A stretch of DNA of 5,359 nucleotides from Candidatus Thiodiazotropha sp. (ex Gloverina cf. vestifex) (GTDB lineage: Bacteria; Pseudomonadota; Gammaproteobacteria; Chromatiales; Chromatiaceae), in the NCBI GenBank assembly GCA_025656435.1, contig JAHXHT010000163.1, forward strand, positions 1-5,359, given 5' to 3'. This document shows positions 1 to 5,359 of the stretch, piece after piece (position 1 is the first letter of the stretch; the number at the start of each line of letters is the position of its first letter). The position numbers and the translations under genes are program-made. Below the pieces are notes generated by a model that worked only from the letters and a program-made list of their open reading frames with translations, did not search any database and was not told where the DNA came from.

Positions 1-36
1 ACGGTCGGGGCATAACGGCTGTCGCGTTGGCGAGTC

Positions 37-65
37 GATTTTGGGGACTCGGATGTCCCAAAATC
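37..65. repeat. Inverted repeat with one bulged base
   Basis: GATTTTGGGGAC (37-48) and GTCCCAAAATC (55-65) pair over 11 bp with one bulged G around a 6-base loop. It is the longest inverted repeat in the gene-free segment. Neither side has a T-tract long enough for a canonical terminator. Its function is unknown. Confidence 0.5.
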
Positions 66-432
66 TTTCACGAGGTAGCGACACGCTTGGGGCAATGCAG
101 CTCCCTGACCCTAGAACAACCCGAAGTGACGAATAAAAAACTCACCAAGATCAACATCTCACAGGCTTTGTGCGAAAAATGCACTTTACGTGAACCTGCG
201 GCATCACTCTAAGTTAATCCTTCGGCAGTTTTACGAAAAGCTGAAATCCTAAATCATCCATGGTTACTAATTTCATCTTGAACACTAAGCCGAAGACCTG
301 GATTAAAACCGATCGCCGAAATCCCGACTCACGTGGTGGAGTCAAAAGCCAAGTGAGAATAAAGGAAAATGTTGACAAACGGCCAGCACTTTCCGTTTTC
401 CGCTCTAAACCTATGCGAAGAGCTAACACATC

Positions 433-453
433 GAGCGTCAAGCATTGACACTC
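433..453. repeat. Inverted repeat / potential hairpin downstream of the tRNA
   Basis: GAGCGTCAA (433-441) and TTGACACTC (445-453) form a 9-bp stem with a 3-base loop. In the minus-strand transcript eight pairs are Watson-Crick and one is U-G. It lies about 40 bases after the tRNA 3' end. There is no run of T after it on the minus strand, so it is not a typical Rho-independent terminator; it might protect or delimit a tRNA precursor, but that is a guess. Confidence 0.5.
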
Positions 454-493
454 AATATGCATGAATGGGACCTATGTAAGTCATTGATTTAAT

Positions 494-569
494 TGGAGCC
501 GGCGAGAGGATTCGAACCCCCGACCAGCTGATTACAAATCAGCTGCTCTACCAGCTGAGCTACGCCGGC
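494..569 (-). tRNA. tRNA-Thr, anticodon TGT
   Basis: A complete 76-base tRNA with encoded CCA (494-496 on the plus strand reads TGG). The acceptor stem GCCGGCG pairs perfectly with CGCCGGC, and the discriminator is U. The D arm is GCTC/GAGC. The anticodon stem GCTGA/TCAGC encloses the loop TTTGTAA, with anticodon TGT at 534-536. The T arm GGGGG/CCTCT contains two G-U pairs and the standard TTCGAAT loop. It reads ACA codons (and probably other ACN codons by wobble). It resembles E. coli thrU, the first tRNA of the thrU-tyrU-glyT-thrT-tufB cluster near birA, but no further tRNA follows in the 493 bases downstream. Confidence 0.97.
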
Positions 570-581
570 TGAAGAAGGCGG

Positions 582-610
582 ATTCTATGCGTTTATGAGC
601 GCTGTGGCAA
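582..610 (-). promoter_or_regulatory. Sigma-70-type promoter of the tRNA-Thr gene
   Basis: On the minus strand a -35 hexamer TTGCCA (605-610) is followed after exactly 17 bases by a -10 hexamer TAGAAT (582-587). Each matches the consensus at five of six positions. The bases after the -10 are CCGCC, a GC-rich discriminator of the kind associated with stringent control of stable RNA promoters. Initiation near 575 would give a leader of about six bases before the mature tRNA 5' end at 569. The -35 box begins two bases after the stop codon of the SPOR gene. Confidence 0.75.
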
Positions 611-612
611 CT

Positions 613-1386
613 TCACGGACAGGAAATCGATTTTGACTCCATGGCTGGAGACGTCTTCAGCAACTCCTGCCATTTTTCATCTGTCACGGGTGACTCGCCT
701 GAATAGGCATAAATGAGCCAATATCGAGTCTGTTGCCGATATCGGGGTCTCACTTCAGGGCTGAACCCCAGTGCAGCGATTTTATCTCTCCTTGCCTGAG
801 CACGTCCATTATCGGTAAAGAGACCCAATGAGATGGCATGGGCTAAATCCCCGCTGGTAAAACGCCAGATATCCGCCACACCGGCTGCCTCCAGCTCTTT
901 AGCAGTGACAATGGCCTCTTTTCGACTTGGCTGAGGCGGAATAAGGACCCAATATCCCGCCTGTTCATTCGCCGTCTCCGAAGAGATATCGGGCTTGAGA
1001 CCCAGCGCGCGCAACTGAACGGAGACCAGATCCGCCTCAGCACGTTTTTCGAAAATGCCGATGGATCTGCACTGCAGTATCACCGGAGTCTCTACCTGTT
1101 GATACTCGGGTACCGCATCAACAGGTGTCGATGCGATAACAGGAGGAGGTTCGATTTCAGGTATTATTTCAGGCGCCTCCACACCATGTTCTGTCTGAGA
1201 CAATAGAATGGCAAGTGCATCATCTGCTCCCTCTTCAACCTCCGGCGGTTGTTCACCGACAAGACGAAGCTCACCAAGATTCTCATGCTGCACAGATGTC
1301 GATGTACTAATTTTATCCTGCTGTGGATAGAGCCAGATAAAAAGCCCCAAATTGGCAATAATGAGAATGGAAAAAAGCCACTTCAT
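613..1386 (-). CDS. Membrane-anchored SPOR-domain protein
   Basis: A 257-residue, probably bitopic inner-membrane protein. It starts with a single hydrophobic helix (about residues 3-20, WLFSILIIANLGLFIWLY) placed for an N-in, C-out orientation. An acidic, Pro/Glu-rich linker follows (about 25-105, with EIIPEIEPPP). The C-terminal half is SPOR-like, with one and a half copies of the beta-alpha repeat. A half unit, SIGIFEKRAEADLVSVQLRA and onwards (108-134), is followed by a full SPOR fold from YWVLIPP (145-151) through AISLGLF (184-190) and the helix NGRAQARRDKIAALGF to YWLIYAY (222-228). SPOR domains bind peptidoglycan with denuded glycan strands, typically at division septa; a role in division or wall maintenance here is inferred. 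The equivalent gene sits after coaX in Pseudomonas. The ATG at 1384-1386 lies 2 bp after the coaX stop, with no strong ribosome binding site, which suggests translational coupling. Confidence 0.88.
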   Translation of the reverse strand: MKWLFSILIIANLGLFIWLYPQQDKISTSTSVQHENLGELRLVGEQPPEVEEGADDALAILLSQTEHGVEAPEIIPEIEPPPVIASTPVDAVPEYQQVETPVILQCRSIGIFEKRAEADLVSVQLRALGLKPDISSETANEQAGYWVLIPPQPSRKEAIVTAKELEAAGVADIWRFTSGDLAHAISLGLFTDNGRAQARRDKIAALGFSPEVRPRYRQQTRYWLIYAYSGESPVTDEKWQELLKTSPAMESKSISCP

Positions 1387-1388
1387 GG

Positions 1389-2126
1389 TCAGTCTTTTCG
1401 CCCTGCTAGCAGGGCAAGTCCCTGAAGAACAAGATTCGGTACCAGATGGTGGCTGACATTAAGATGCCGGGCGAGAAGCTGAGAGCCTCCGCCCGTTAGC
1501 AGGCAATCCACTTGTTCACCACTTCTTTTCCGCAACATCTCTACCATCCGCTCCACAGATGAGGCTATCGCCAGCATAGCACCCGAGCTGATTCCTGATG
1601 CGGTATTTGTCGCAAAATAATCTATTGTTCCACTATCTTCGAATGCGGGTATGTCTGTATTCGCAACCAGACATCGCTGAAAGAGATGTAATCCCGGTAA
1701 AATAACTCCCCCAAGATGCCGGCCCGCTGAGTCGATACTATCAAGGGTGGTTGCGGAGCCACAGTCTACGACAACCGACGGTGTTTTAAAAAGCGACCGT
1801 GCAGCCAGTAATGCAAGCCAGCGATCGACACCCAGCTGGCCGGGCTCACTGTAACCATTCGTTACCCCCATTTCCGCTGCTTTGGTTTCAGCCAGCACAG
1901 GGGACACTTGCCAGTGATAAGAAATCCACTCACAGATTTCCGCAGTCCTGGTGTCGCGCAACACACTGGAAATAAGGATCTCCAGTGGTGAGTCCATACG
2001 CTCCCAAATAGAGAGCATTGCGCTCAGTGGATCACCAACAGCAGTCTGGTGAATAACATCATCCCCCAACTCCTTGTCGGTTGCCCATTTCACAGTTGTG
2101 TTGCCGATATCGACGAAGAGTACCAT
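1389..2126 (-). CDS. coaX: Type III pantothenate kinase CoaX
   Basis: Phosphorylates pantothenate to 4'-phosphopantothenate, the first step of CoA synthesis, in the cytoplasm. Type III enzymes belong to the ASKHA fold, are not feedback-inhibited by CoA and need a monovalent cation. The 245-residue protein has the phosphate-binding DIGNT at 6-10, GVDRW at 99-103 with the catalytic Asp101, the second phosphate motif DCGSATTLD at 121-129, GGVILPG at 139-145, the NTASGISSGA helix region at 174-183 and TGGG at 211-214. These are the hallmark motifs in the usual order. I chose the ATG at 2124-2126 because it gives the typical MVLFVDIGNT start. A TTG at 2133-2135, nine bases upstream and six bases behind an AAAAGG, would add three residues and cannot be excluded. 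The gap to birA is 11 bp and to the SPOR gene 2 bp. In E. coli the unrelated kinase coaA stands at this place after birA, so the position is shared although the enzyme is not. Confidence 0.96.
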   Translation of the reverse strand: MVLFVDIGNTTVKWATDKELGDDVIHQTAVGDPLSAMLSIWERMDSPLEILISSVLRDTRTAEICEWISYHWQVSPVLAETKAAEMGVTNGYSEPGQLGVDRWLALLAARSLFKTPSVVVDCGSATTLDSIDSAGRHLGGVILPGLHLFQRCLVANTDIPAFEDSGTIDYFATNTASGISSGAMLAIASSVERMVEMLRKRSGEQVDCLLTGGGSQLLARHLNVSHHLVPNLVLQGLALLAGRKD

Positions 2127-2137
2127 CGCGATCAACT

Positions 2138-3115
2138 CTAACCTTTTCTCAAACTGACTTCACCCGCATGAAAAAGACTTCGCTCACCATCAACCAGAAG
2201 GCGCAGTGCGCCAGAAGTATCGATACCGAGGTGCTCACCCCGATGGCAATGTTTTACACTGCGGATCTCTACTTGCCGACCAATTAACAGGTCGTGCCGG
2301 TGCCACTCGTCGACAAAGGCAGACAACCCCTCCCGCTGGTAGAGACGGACGACCTTAATAAGCTCACTAATCAATGAGGCAGCAAGTTGGTTGCGAGACT
2401 GCTTTGCCACATCGGGAATTGAATTCAGATCGATCCAAGGCTGATCGATGGCATGTCCCTCTTCACCCAACCGCGTGTTGAGTCCTACTCCGATGACAAC
2501 TTGAGAGGGTCCGCTGGATTCACCTGAAACCTCCAACAACAATCCGGCAAGTTTCTTTTGCTCCCAGAGTACATCATTCGGCCACTTCAAACCGGCATTA
2601 AGACAGTTGATCTTATGTAGAACACGCAGCACACCGATGGCAGCCGCAAGACTCAGTCCCGCCACCTGCATCGGGGCCAGATCGAAACGCCAAAGCAAAG
2701 AAAGATAAATATTTCGGCCATAGGGAGATATCCATTGCCGTCCGCGTCGACCTCTGCCAGATAACTGTTGCTCCGCTAGACAGACAGCCCCAGAGGGTTC
2801 ACCGGCTGCTCCCTGCTGCATGAGCCAAGTGTTTGTCGACTCGACAGCATTGTGCAGGTATAAATGCCTTATGTCTGTCTGTTCAGCTTCAGGCAAACTC
2901 CTCAGGATCGCCTTCTCATCCAACAGATCGAGAGATTCCCGAAGACGATAGCCGCGACCCTTAACTGCATCGATCTCTAACCCAAAGGTCTGTCGAATCT
3001 GCTGCAGCCGCTTCCACACGGCAGCCCGACTGACGCCTAGCAGTCGACCCAGATCCTCACCGGAGTGAAACCGTCCGTCAGCTAAAGTCTGAATGAGCTC
3101 AGTGTCTGCGTGCAT
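2138..3115 (-). CDS. birA: Bifunctional biotin-[acetyl-CoA-carboxylase] ligase / biotin operon repressor BirA
   Basis: BirA makes biotinyl-5'-AMP from biotin and ATP and transfers biotin to a lysine of the BCCP subunit of acetyl-CoA carboxylase. Group II members such as this one also repress the biotin genes when holo-BirA dimerises on DNA. The 325 residues (E. coli 321) show a winged-helix HTH at about 16-58 (FHSGEDLGRLLGVSRAAVWK), then the wing KGRGYRL. The ligase core has ESTNTWL (92-98), the biotinyl-AMP loop GRGRRGRQW (120-128), KWPNDV (177-182) with the expected active-site lysine, KKLAGLLLE (187-195) and GVGLN (209-213). A C-terminal SH3-like domain lies at about 279-323. The ATG at 3113-3115 was chosen because its N-terminus aligns with E. 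coli BirA without extension and a CAGGG sits just upstream, though close. A TTG at 3158-3160 and ATGs at 3155-3157 and 3131-3133 are longer, less likely options. It starts inside the end of the peptidase gene. No operator-like palindrome was noticed in the window. Confidence 0.97.
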   Translation of the reverse strand: MHADTELIQTLADGRFHSGEDLGRLLGVSRAAVWKRLQQIRQTFGLEIDAVKGRGYRLRESLDLLDEKAILRSLPEAEQTDIRHLYLHNAVESTNTWLMQQGAAGEPSGAVCLAEQQLSGRGRRGRQWISPYGRNIYLSLLWRFDLAPMQVAGLSLAAAIGVLRVLHKINCLNAGLKWPNDVLWEQKKLAGLLLEVSGESSGPSQVVIGVGLNTRLGEEGHAIDQPWIDLNSIPDVAKQSRNQLAASLISELIKVVRLYQREGLSAFVDEWHRHDLLIGRQVEIRSVKHCHRGEHLGIDTSGALRLLVDGERSLFHAGEVSLRKG

Positions 3116-4916
3116 ATCCCTGCAGCCAAGCATCTCTTCTGATGCGTTGAGCGTCATCAATTTTTTCAGTCAAATAGAAATAACAGGTATCTGGAGGTAC
3201 GGGGAGTGGTGACACTTCAAACTGCATCAACTCGTCTCGTCGAAAGATGTGTAGGGTCAGGCTGTCACCAGCGGGGGTATGGGCGATAAAATGCTCCATG
3301 TCTGATGCTTCCATTCGCACGCCATCAACAGCAACAATTTCATCTCCCGCAGAAAGGCCCGCCTTCTGTGCGGCGCCATGATCGAAAACCTGTTGTAAAA
3401 AGATTCCGCTCCCCTTCTGCTGCCACTTAGCGCCCAGCACTGATCTACCAGACGTCGATTTAGATCGTGCGTCCATGACGCCTCCGTTGTCTGATGAAGA
3501 TTTTGCAGGAAGCAGATGAAGCTCAACACCAAACTCCCGCAATGCCTCCTCAAGTGGCAAGTCATCGGTTGACCTCACTCCCAAGTCAAAGAATTCCTTG
3601 AAAGACAGACCGGTCACCTCATCCACCAGCGCTTCGAAACCGCCCTCCGGTAATCCCAGGTTCGTTTTACCATGACGTTGCCAGAGTAGACGCATCACAT
3701 CATCCAAAGAGAACTTATCCTCACTTCTCAGACGGATGGTCAGATCCAGCAATAATGCCAACAACGCGCCTTTTGCATAGTAGCTGACGATCGCATTTGG
3801 CGCATTCTCATCCTGTTTATAAAATTTGGTCCAGGCATCGAAACTGGACGCTTCAAGAGTCTGCTTATGACGACCACTACCACGCATCACCCGGGTGACG
3901 GTCTCTGCCATCATTTCGAAATAATTCCTGTGATCGATCACACCGCTACGTACCAGGATCAGCTCATCATAGTAGGAAGTAATGCCCTCGAAAACCCAGA
4001 GCTGTCGAGTGTAAACTTCACGCTCAGTCCCCTGCATCTGAAAGACTTCCGGGGTAATCCTTTTGACGTTCCATAGATGGAAATATTCATGGCTGCACAA
4101 ACCGAGCAAACGTCGATAGCCCTTACTCATCTCCTCCATCGATTTCGTTGGTAGATCGCGCCTGCTGATCATAAGACTGGTTGAATTACGGTGCTCCAGT
4201 CCACCGTAGCCATCACCGACCACCCAGAGCAGAAAAAGATAACTTTGAGTTGGTAACTCTCCAAATAACTCAACCTCTTCTCTGCAGATAGCTACCAGAT
4301 CAGAGCATATCCGATCCATATCCATTGATTGTTTGCCACTGACAAACAACCGATGAGGGTGCTCATTGACGACGAATAATGCTTCGCTGAATACCCCCAT
4401 TTCCGCAGGACAATCCAGCAATGCCTCGTAATCTTCCGCCTGAAAAGCACCAAAACCCTCTTGATCAATAGTAATGGGCGGCCTGGCGTACGCCAGGCGC
4501 CATTGACGATATTTTTCTCCATTGGGGCGCGCCACTTCCACGTGACATGGCTGGTTTTCACAACCGGCCACACCCAGAAAGACACTGGGACCGTTAAAAT
4601 AGGCATGCGTGGTATCAACATGAGCTGCACGGACTGATAGATCCCAAGCATAGACCTGATAGGTTACAAGCAAAGACCCATCAACAGCTGCCGCTTTCCA
4701 GGTCTGTTTGTCTTGTTTGATAAGCTCCACAGATTCGTTGTCACTGGATGCTGAAATAGTCACGATATTTCTTGCAAAATCTCGCACCATATAACTCCCA
4801 CGAATCCAGGCAGGAAGATAGAGAACTTGTCCCAATGGATCAGGAGACTGAATCAGGATACGGATTTCCAGAATATGAGCTTCTGGAAATAATGGTTCAA
4901 TATGATAATGAATCAT
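3099..4916 (-). CDS. M61-family zinc aminopeptidase with C-terminal PDZ domain
   Basis: Predicted metallopeptidase of the M61 (glycyl aminopeptidase) family, 605 residues, a usual length for the bacterial PDZ-containing members (COG3975 type). No signal peptide or membrane segment is seen, so it is probably cytoplasmic. The N-terminal beta-rich domain covers about residues 1-160 and includes the family hallmark LPAWIRGSYMVRDFARNI at about 34-51. The catalytic domain carries YGGLEHRNST (about 237-246), the zinc-binding HEYFH (276-280) and the downstream third zinc ligand, Glu310 in WVFEGITSYYDE. The conserved block DENAPNAIVSYYAKGA follows at about 369-384. After a Ser/Gly-rich linker (about 471-493) comes a PDZ domain (about 494-570) with the loop GLSAGDEIVAVDG. 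I chose the ATG at 4914-4916, which overlaps the stop of the preceding gene by 4 bases and gives the typical start MIHYHIEPL; a GTG four codons upstream (4926-4928) is the alternative. Family members prefer N-terminal Gly or Ala; the physiological substrate is unknown. The 3' end overlaps birA by 17 bp. Confidence 0.93.
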   Translation of the reverse strand: MIHYHIEPLFPEAHILEIRILIQSPDPLGQVLYLPAWIRGSYMVRDFARNIVTISASSDNESVELIKQDKQTWKAAAVDGSLLVTYQVYAWDLSVRAAHVDTTHAYFNGPSVFLGVAGCENQPCHVEVARPNGEKYRQWRLAYARPPITIDQEGFGAFQAEDYEALLDCPAEMGVFSEALFVVNEHPHRLFVSGKQSMDMDRICSDLVAICREEVELFGELPTQSYLFLLWVVGDGYGGLEHRNSTSLMISRRDLPTKSMEEMSKGYRRLLGLCSHEYFHLWNVKRITPEVFQMQGTEREVYTRQLWVFEGITSYYDELILVRSGVIDHRNYFEMMAETVTRVMRGSGRHKQTLEASSFDAWTKFYKQDENAPNAIVSYYAKGALLALLLDLTIRLRSEDKFSLDDVMRLLWQRHGKTNLGLPEGGFEALVDEVTGLSFKEFFDLGVRSTDDLPLEEALREFGVELHLLPAKSSSDNGGVMDARSKSTSGRSVLGAKWQQKGSGIFLQQVFDHGAAQKAGLSAGDEIVAVDGVRMEASDMEHFIAHTPAGDSLTLHIFRRDELMQFEVSPLPVPPDTCYFYLTEKIDDAQRIRRDAWLQGYARRH

Positions 4917-5302
4917 GGGTTGGTCCACTCGATAACGGCCTGTTTTGCCGTCTCATTCAAAGGACGTGCCAATAGCCCAGAAACCGAAGCCGTCACCTCA
5001 TATTTGGCACCACTTTTGACAGGCATATAGACGGAGCTGCCATAAACATTATCGATTAGCCCGATATGTTGACTCAAGTTCGAGACGAATGTATCCAACC
5101 ATTTGTGATCTTCTATTAATTCATAACGACCTAAAACCTGACCAGGCTCATATCTTCTTGCACGCTCTTCAATACTTTCCAGCCTGACTACCGGATCTTT
5201 ACCAAGCAGAGACATCCAAGGCTTCCACTTCAGGAAGCGTGCATCAAGACGCCATTCAGGCGTTTTAATAAAATAGGGTCTTAGGAAGCTAAGCGAGTCC
5301 AA
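4913..5302 (-). CDS. Unrecognised 129-residue protein
   Basis: I do not recognise this protein. It is read from a TTG codon at 5300-5302; the frame is closed by TAA at 5324-5326 just upstream, and no ATG or GTG lies between. A purine-rich GAGAGAAG stands about 4 to 11 bases before the TTG and could act as ribosome binding site. The next in-frame ATG is residue 30, which would discard a good part of the coding-like sequence. No signal peptide, membrane helix or known catalytic motif is visible. The N-terminal third is basic and aromatic-rich (RPYF, EWRLD, FLKWKPW), the middle is charged (RLESIEERARRYEPG), and the C-terminal part looks beta-rich (VYGSSVYMPV, KYEVTASVSGLL). The stop TGA overlaps the ATG of the peptidase gene by 4 bases (ATGA), so the two are very likely translationally coupled. 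That junction is the best evidence that this is a real gene. A 5' truncation by frameshift remains possible. Confidence 0.68.
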   Translation of the reverse strand: MDSLSFLRPYFIKTPEWRLDARFLKWKPWMSLLGKDPVVRLESIEERARRYEPGQVLGRYELIEDHKWLDTFVSNLSQHIGLIDNVYGSSVYMPVKSGAKYEVTASVSGLLARPLNETAKQAVIEWTNP

Positions 5303-5359
5303 TCGGCTTCTCTCGAAGCAGTTTTAGAACGAGTACATAGACATTATCACGCCGATGGT
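5289..5359 (-). CDS. 3' end of an unidentified upstream gene (partial)
   Basis: A reading frame enters from the right edge of the window and runs 22 codons to a TAG stop at 5289-5291. It encodes HRRDNVYVLVLKLLREKPIG followed by L-A. The peptide has a short hydrophobic stretch followed by a basic patch, and the composition looks coding, but it is too short to assign a family. The stop lies about 14 bp inside the next gene if that gene starts at the TTG at 5300-5302. Such an overlap matches the compact packing of the rest of the cluster. The alternative is that this frame and the next gene were once one gene separated by a frameshift; the window edge prevents a decision. Confidence 0.4.
   Translation of the reverse strand, partial: HRRDNVYVLVLKLLREKPIGLA

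Larger units (their letters stand above)
1..493. other. Region without a supported gene, rich in short inverted repeats
   Basis: No tRNA, tufB or recognisable protein follows the tRNA-Thr here. Three ORFs exist: TTG-started plus-strand 27-212 (61 codons, open to the left edge), plus-strand 260-448 (62 codons) and minus-strand 214-462 (82 codons). The last two overlap almost entirely on opposite strands, none has a convincing ribosome binding site, and none resembles a family I know. At least five short inverted repeats lie at 37-65, 226-243, 326-343, 377-398 and 433-453. No T-tract follows any of them in the direction of tRNA transcription, so no intrinsic terminator for the tRNA can be named. 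The segment could be ordinary intergenic DNA or a decayed mobile element; no terminal repeats or target duplications were found to support the latter. Confidence 0.5.

Noticed and set aside
27..212. TTG-started plus-strand ORF open from the left edge
   Set aside because: The tail CEKCTLREPAASL has a Cys pair, but nothing identifies a family and the strand is opposite to all other genes; it might be the end of a gene outside the window, but the window does not support it.
372..400. TTGACA at 372-377 on the plus strand as a possible promoter
   Set aside because: No -10-like hexamer at 16 to 18 bases downstream and no credible plus-strand gene to serve.
260..448. Plus-strand ORF of 62 codons
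   Set aside because: Very basic, low-complexity-like peptide without a family resemblance or ribosome binding site; mirrors the minus-strand ORF.
433..453. Rho-independent terminator for the tRNA
   Set aside because: The hairpin is present but no T-tract follows on the minus strand.
214..462. Minus-strand ORF of 82 codons downstream of the tRNA, with a weak AGG about 8 bases before its ATG
   Set aside because: No recognisable domain, unlikely composition, and almost fully overlapped by an opposite-strand ORF of similar quality; kept only as part of the gene-free region.
494..515. Attachment site duplication of the tRNA 3' end
   Set aside because: No second copy of the tRNA 3' sequence was seen in positions 1-493, so integration at this tRNA cannot be shown.
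3158..3172. T-rich run near the birA start as a terminator or regulatory element
   Set aside because: It lies within the peptidase coding sequence, where it encodes part of TEKIDD; no stem precedes it.
4292..4651. 119-codon minus-strand ORF inside the peptidase gene, and similar internal ORFs at 3257-3565 and 843-1043
   Set aside because: They are out-of-frame shadows of genes with clear family motifs.

Overview
The window looks like chromosomal DNA from a gammaproteobacterium. This rests on the gene order biotin ligase - type III pantothenate kinase - SPOR protein - tRNA, which is the arrangement known from Pseudomonas and many other gammaproteobacteria next to the tRNA/tufB cluster. It also rests on the close resemblance of the BirA N-terminus to the E. 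coli protein and on a tRNA-Thr(TGT) of the thrU type. The genus cannot be read from the sequence. Everything identified is on the minus strand, so the text below follows transcription from high to low coordinates.

Region by region: 5289-5359 holds the last codons of an unidentified upstream gene. 4913-5302 is an unrecognised 129-residue protein with a TTG start. 3099-4916 is an M61-family zinc aminopeptidase with a C-terminal PDZ domain. 2138-3115 is birA (biotin-protein ligase and repressor). 1389-2126 is coaX (type III pantothenate kinase). 613-1386 is a membrane-anchored SPOR-domain protein. After a 43-base gap carrying a near-consensus sigma-70 promoter comes tRNA-Thr(TGT) at 494-569 with an encoded CCA. 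The remaining 1-493 has no gene I can support; it contains several short inverted repeats and ORFs that look like chance.

The protein genes overlap or almost touch (about 14 bp, 4 bp, 17 bp, then gaps of 11 bp and 2 bp), so they are probably one transcript with translational coupling. Functionally the operon links cofactor metabolism (CoA synthesis by CoaX, biotin attachment and biotin sensing by BirA) with a peptidase and a cell-envelope SPOR protein. The tRNA has its own promoter with a GC-rich discriminator, as expected for a stable RNA gene, but may also be reached by read-through.

I did not find a clearly new biological system. The points most worth a second look are the unknown 129-residue protein in front of the peptidase, the loss of the expected tRNA-Tyr/Gly/Thr-tufB continuation after the tRNA-Thr, and the hairpin-rich 1-493 segment.
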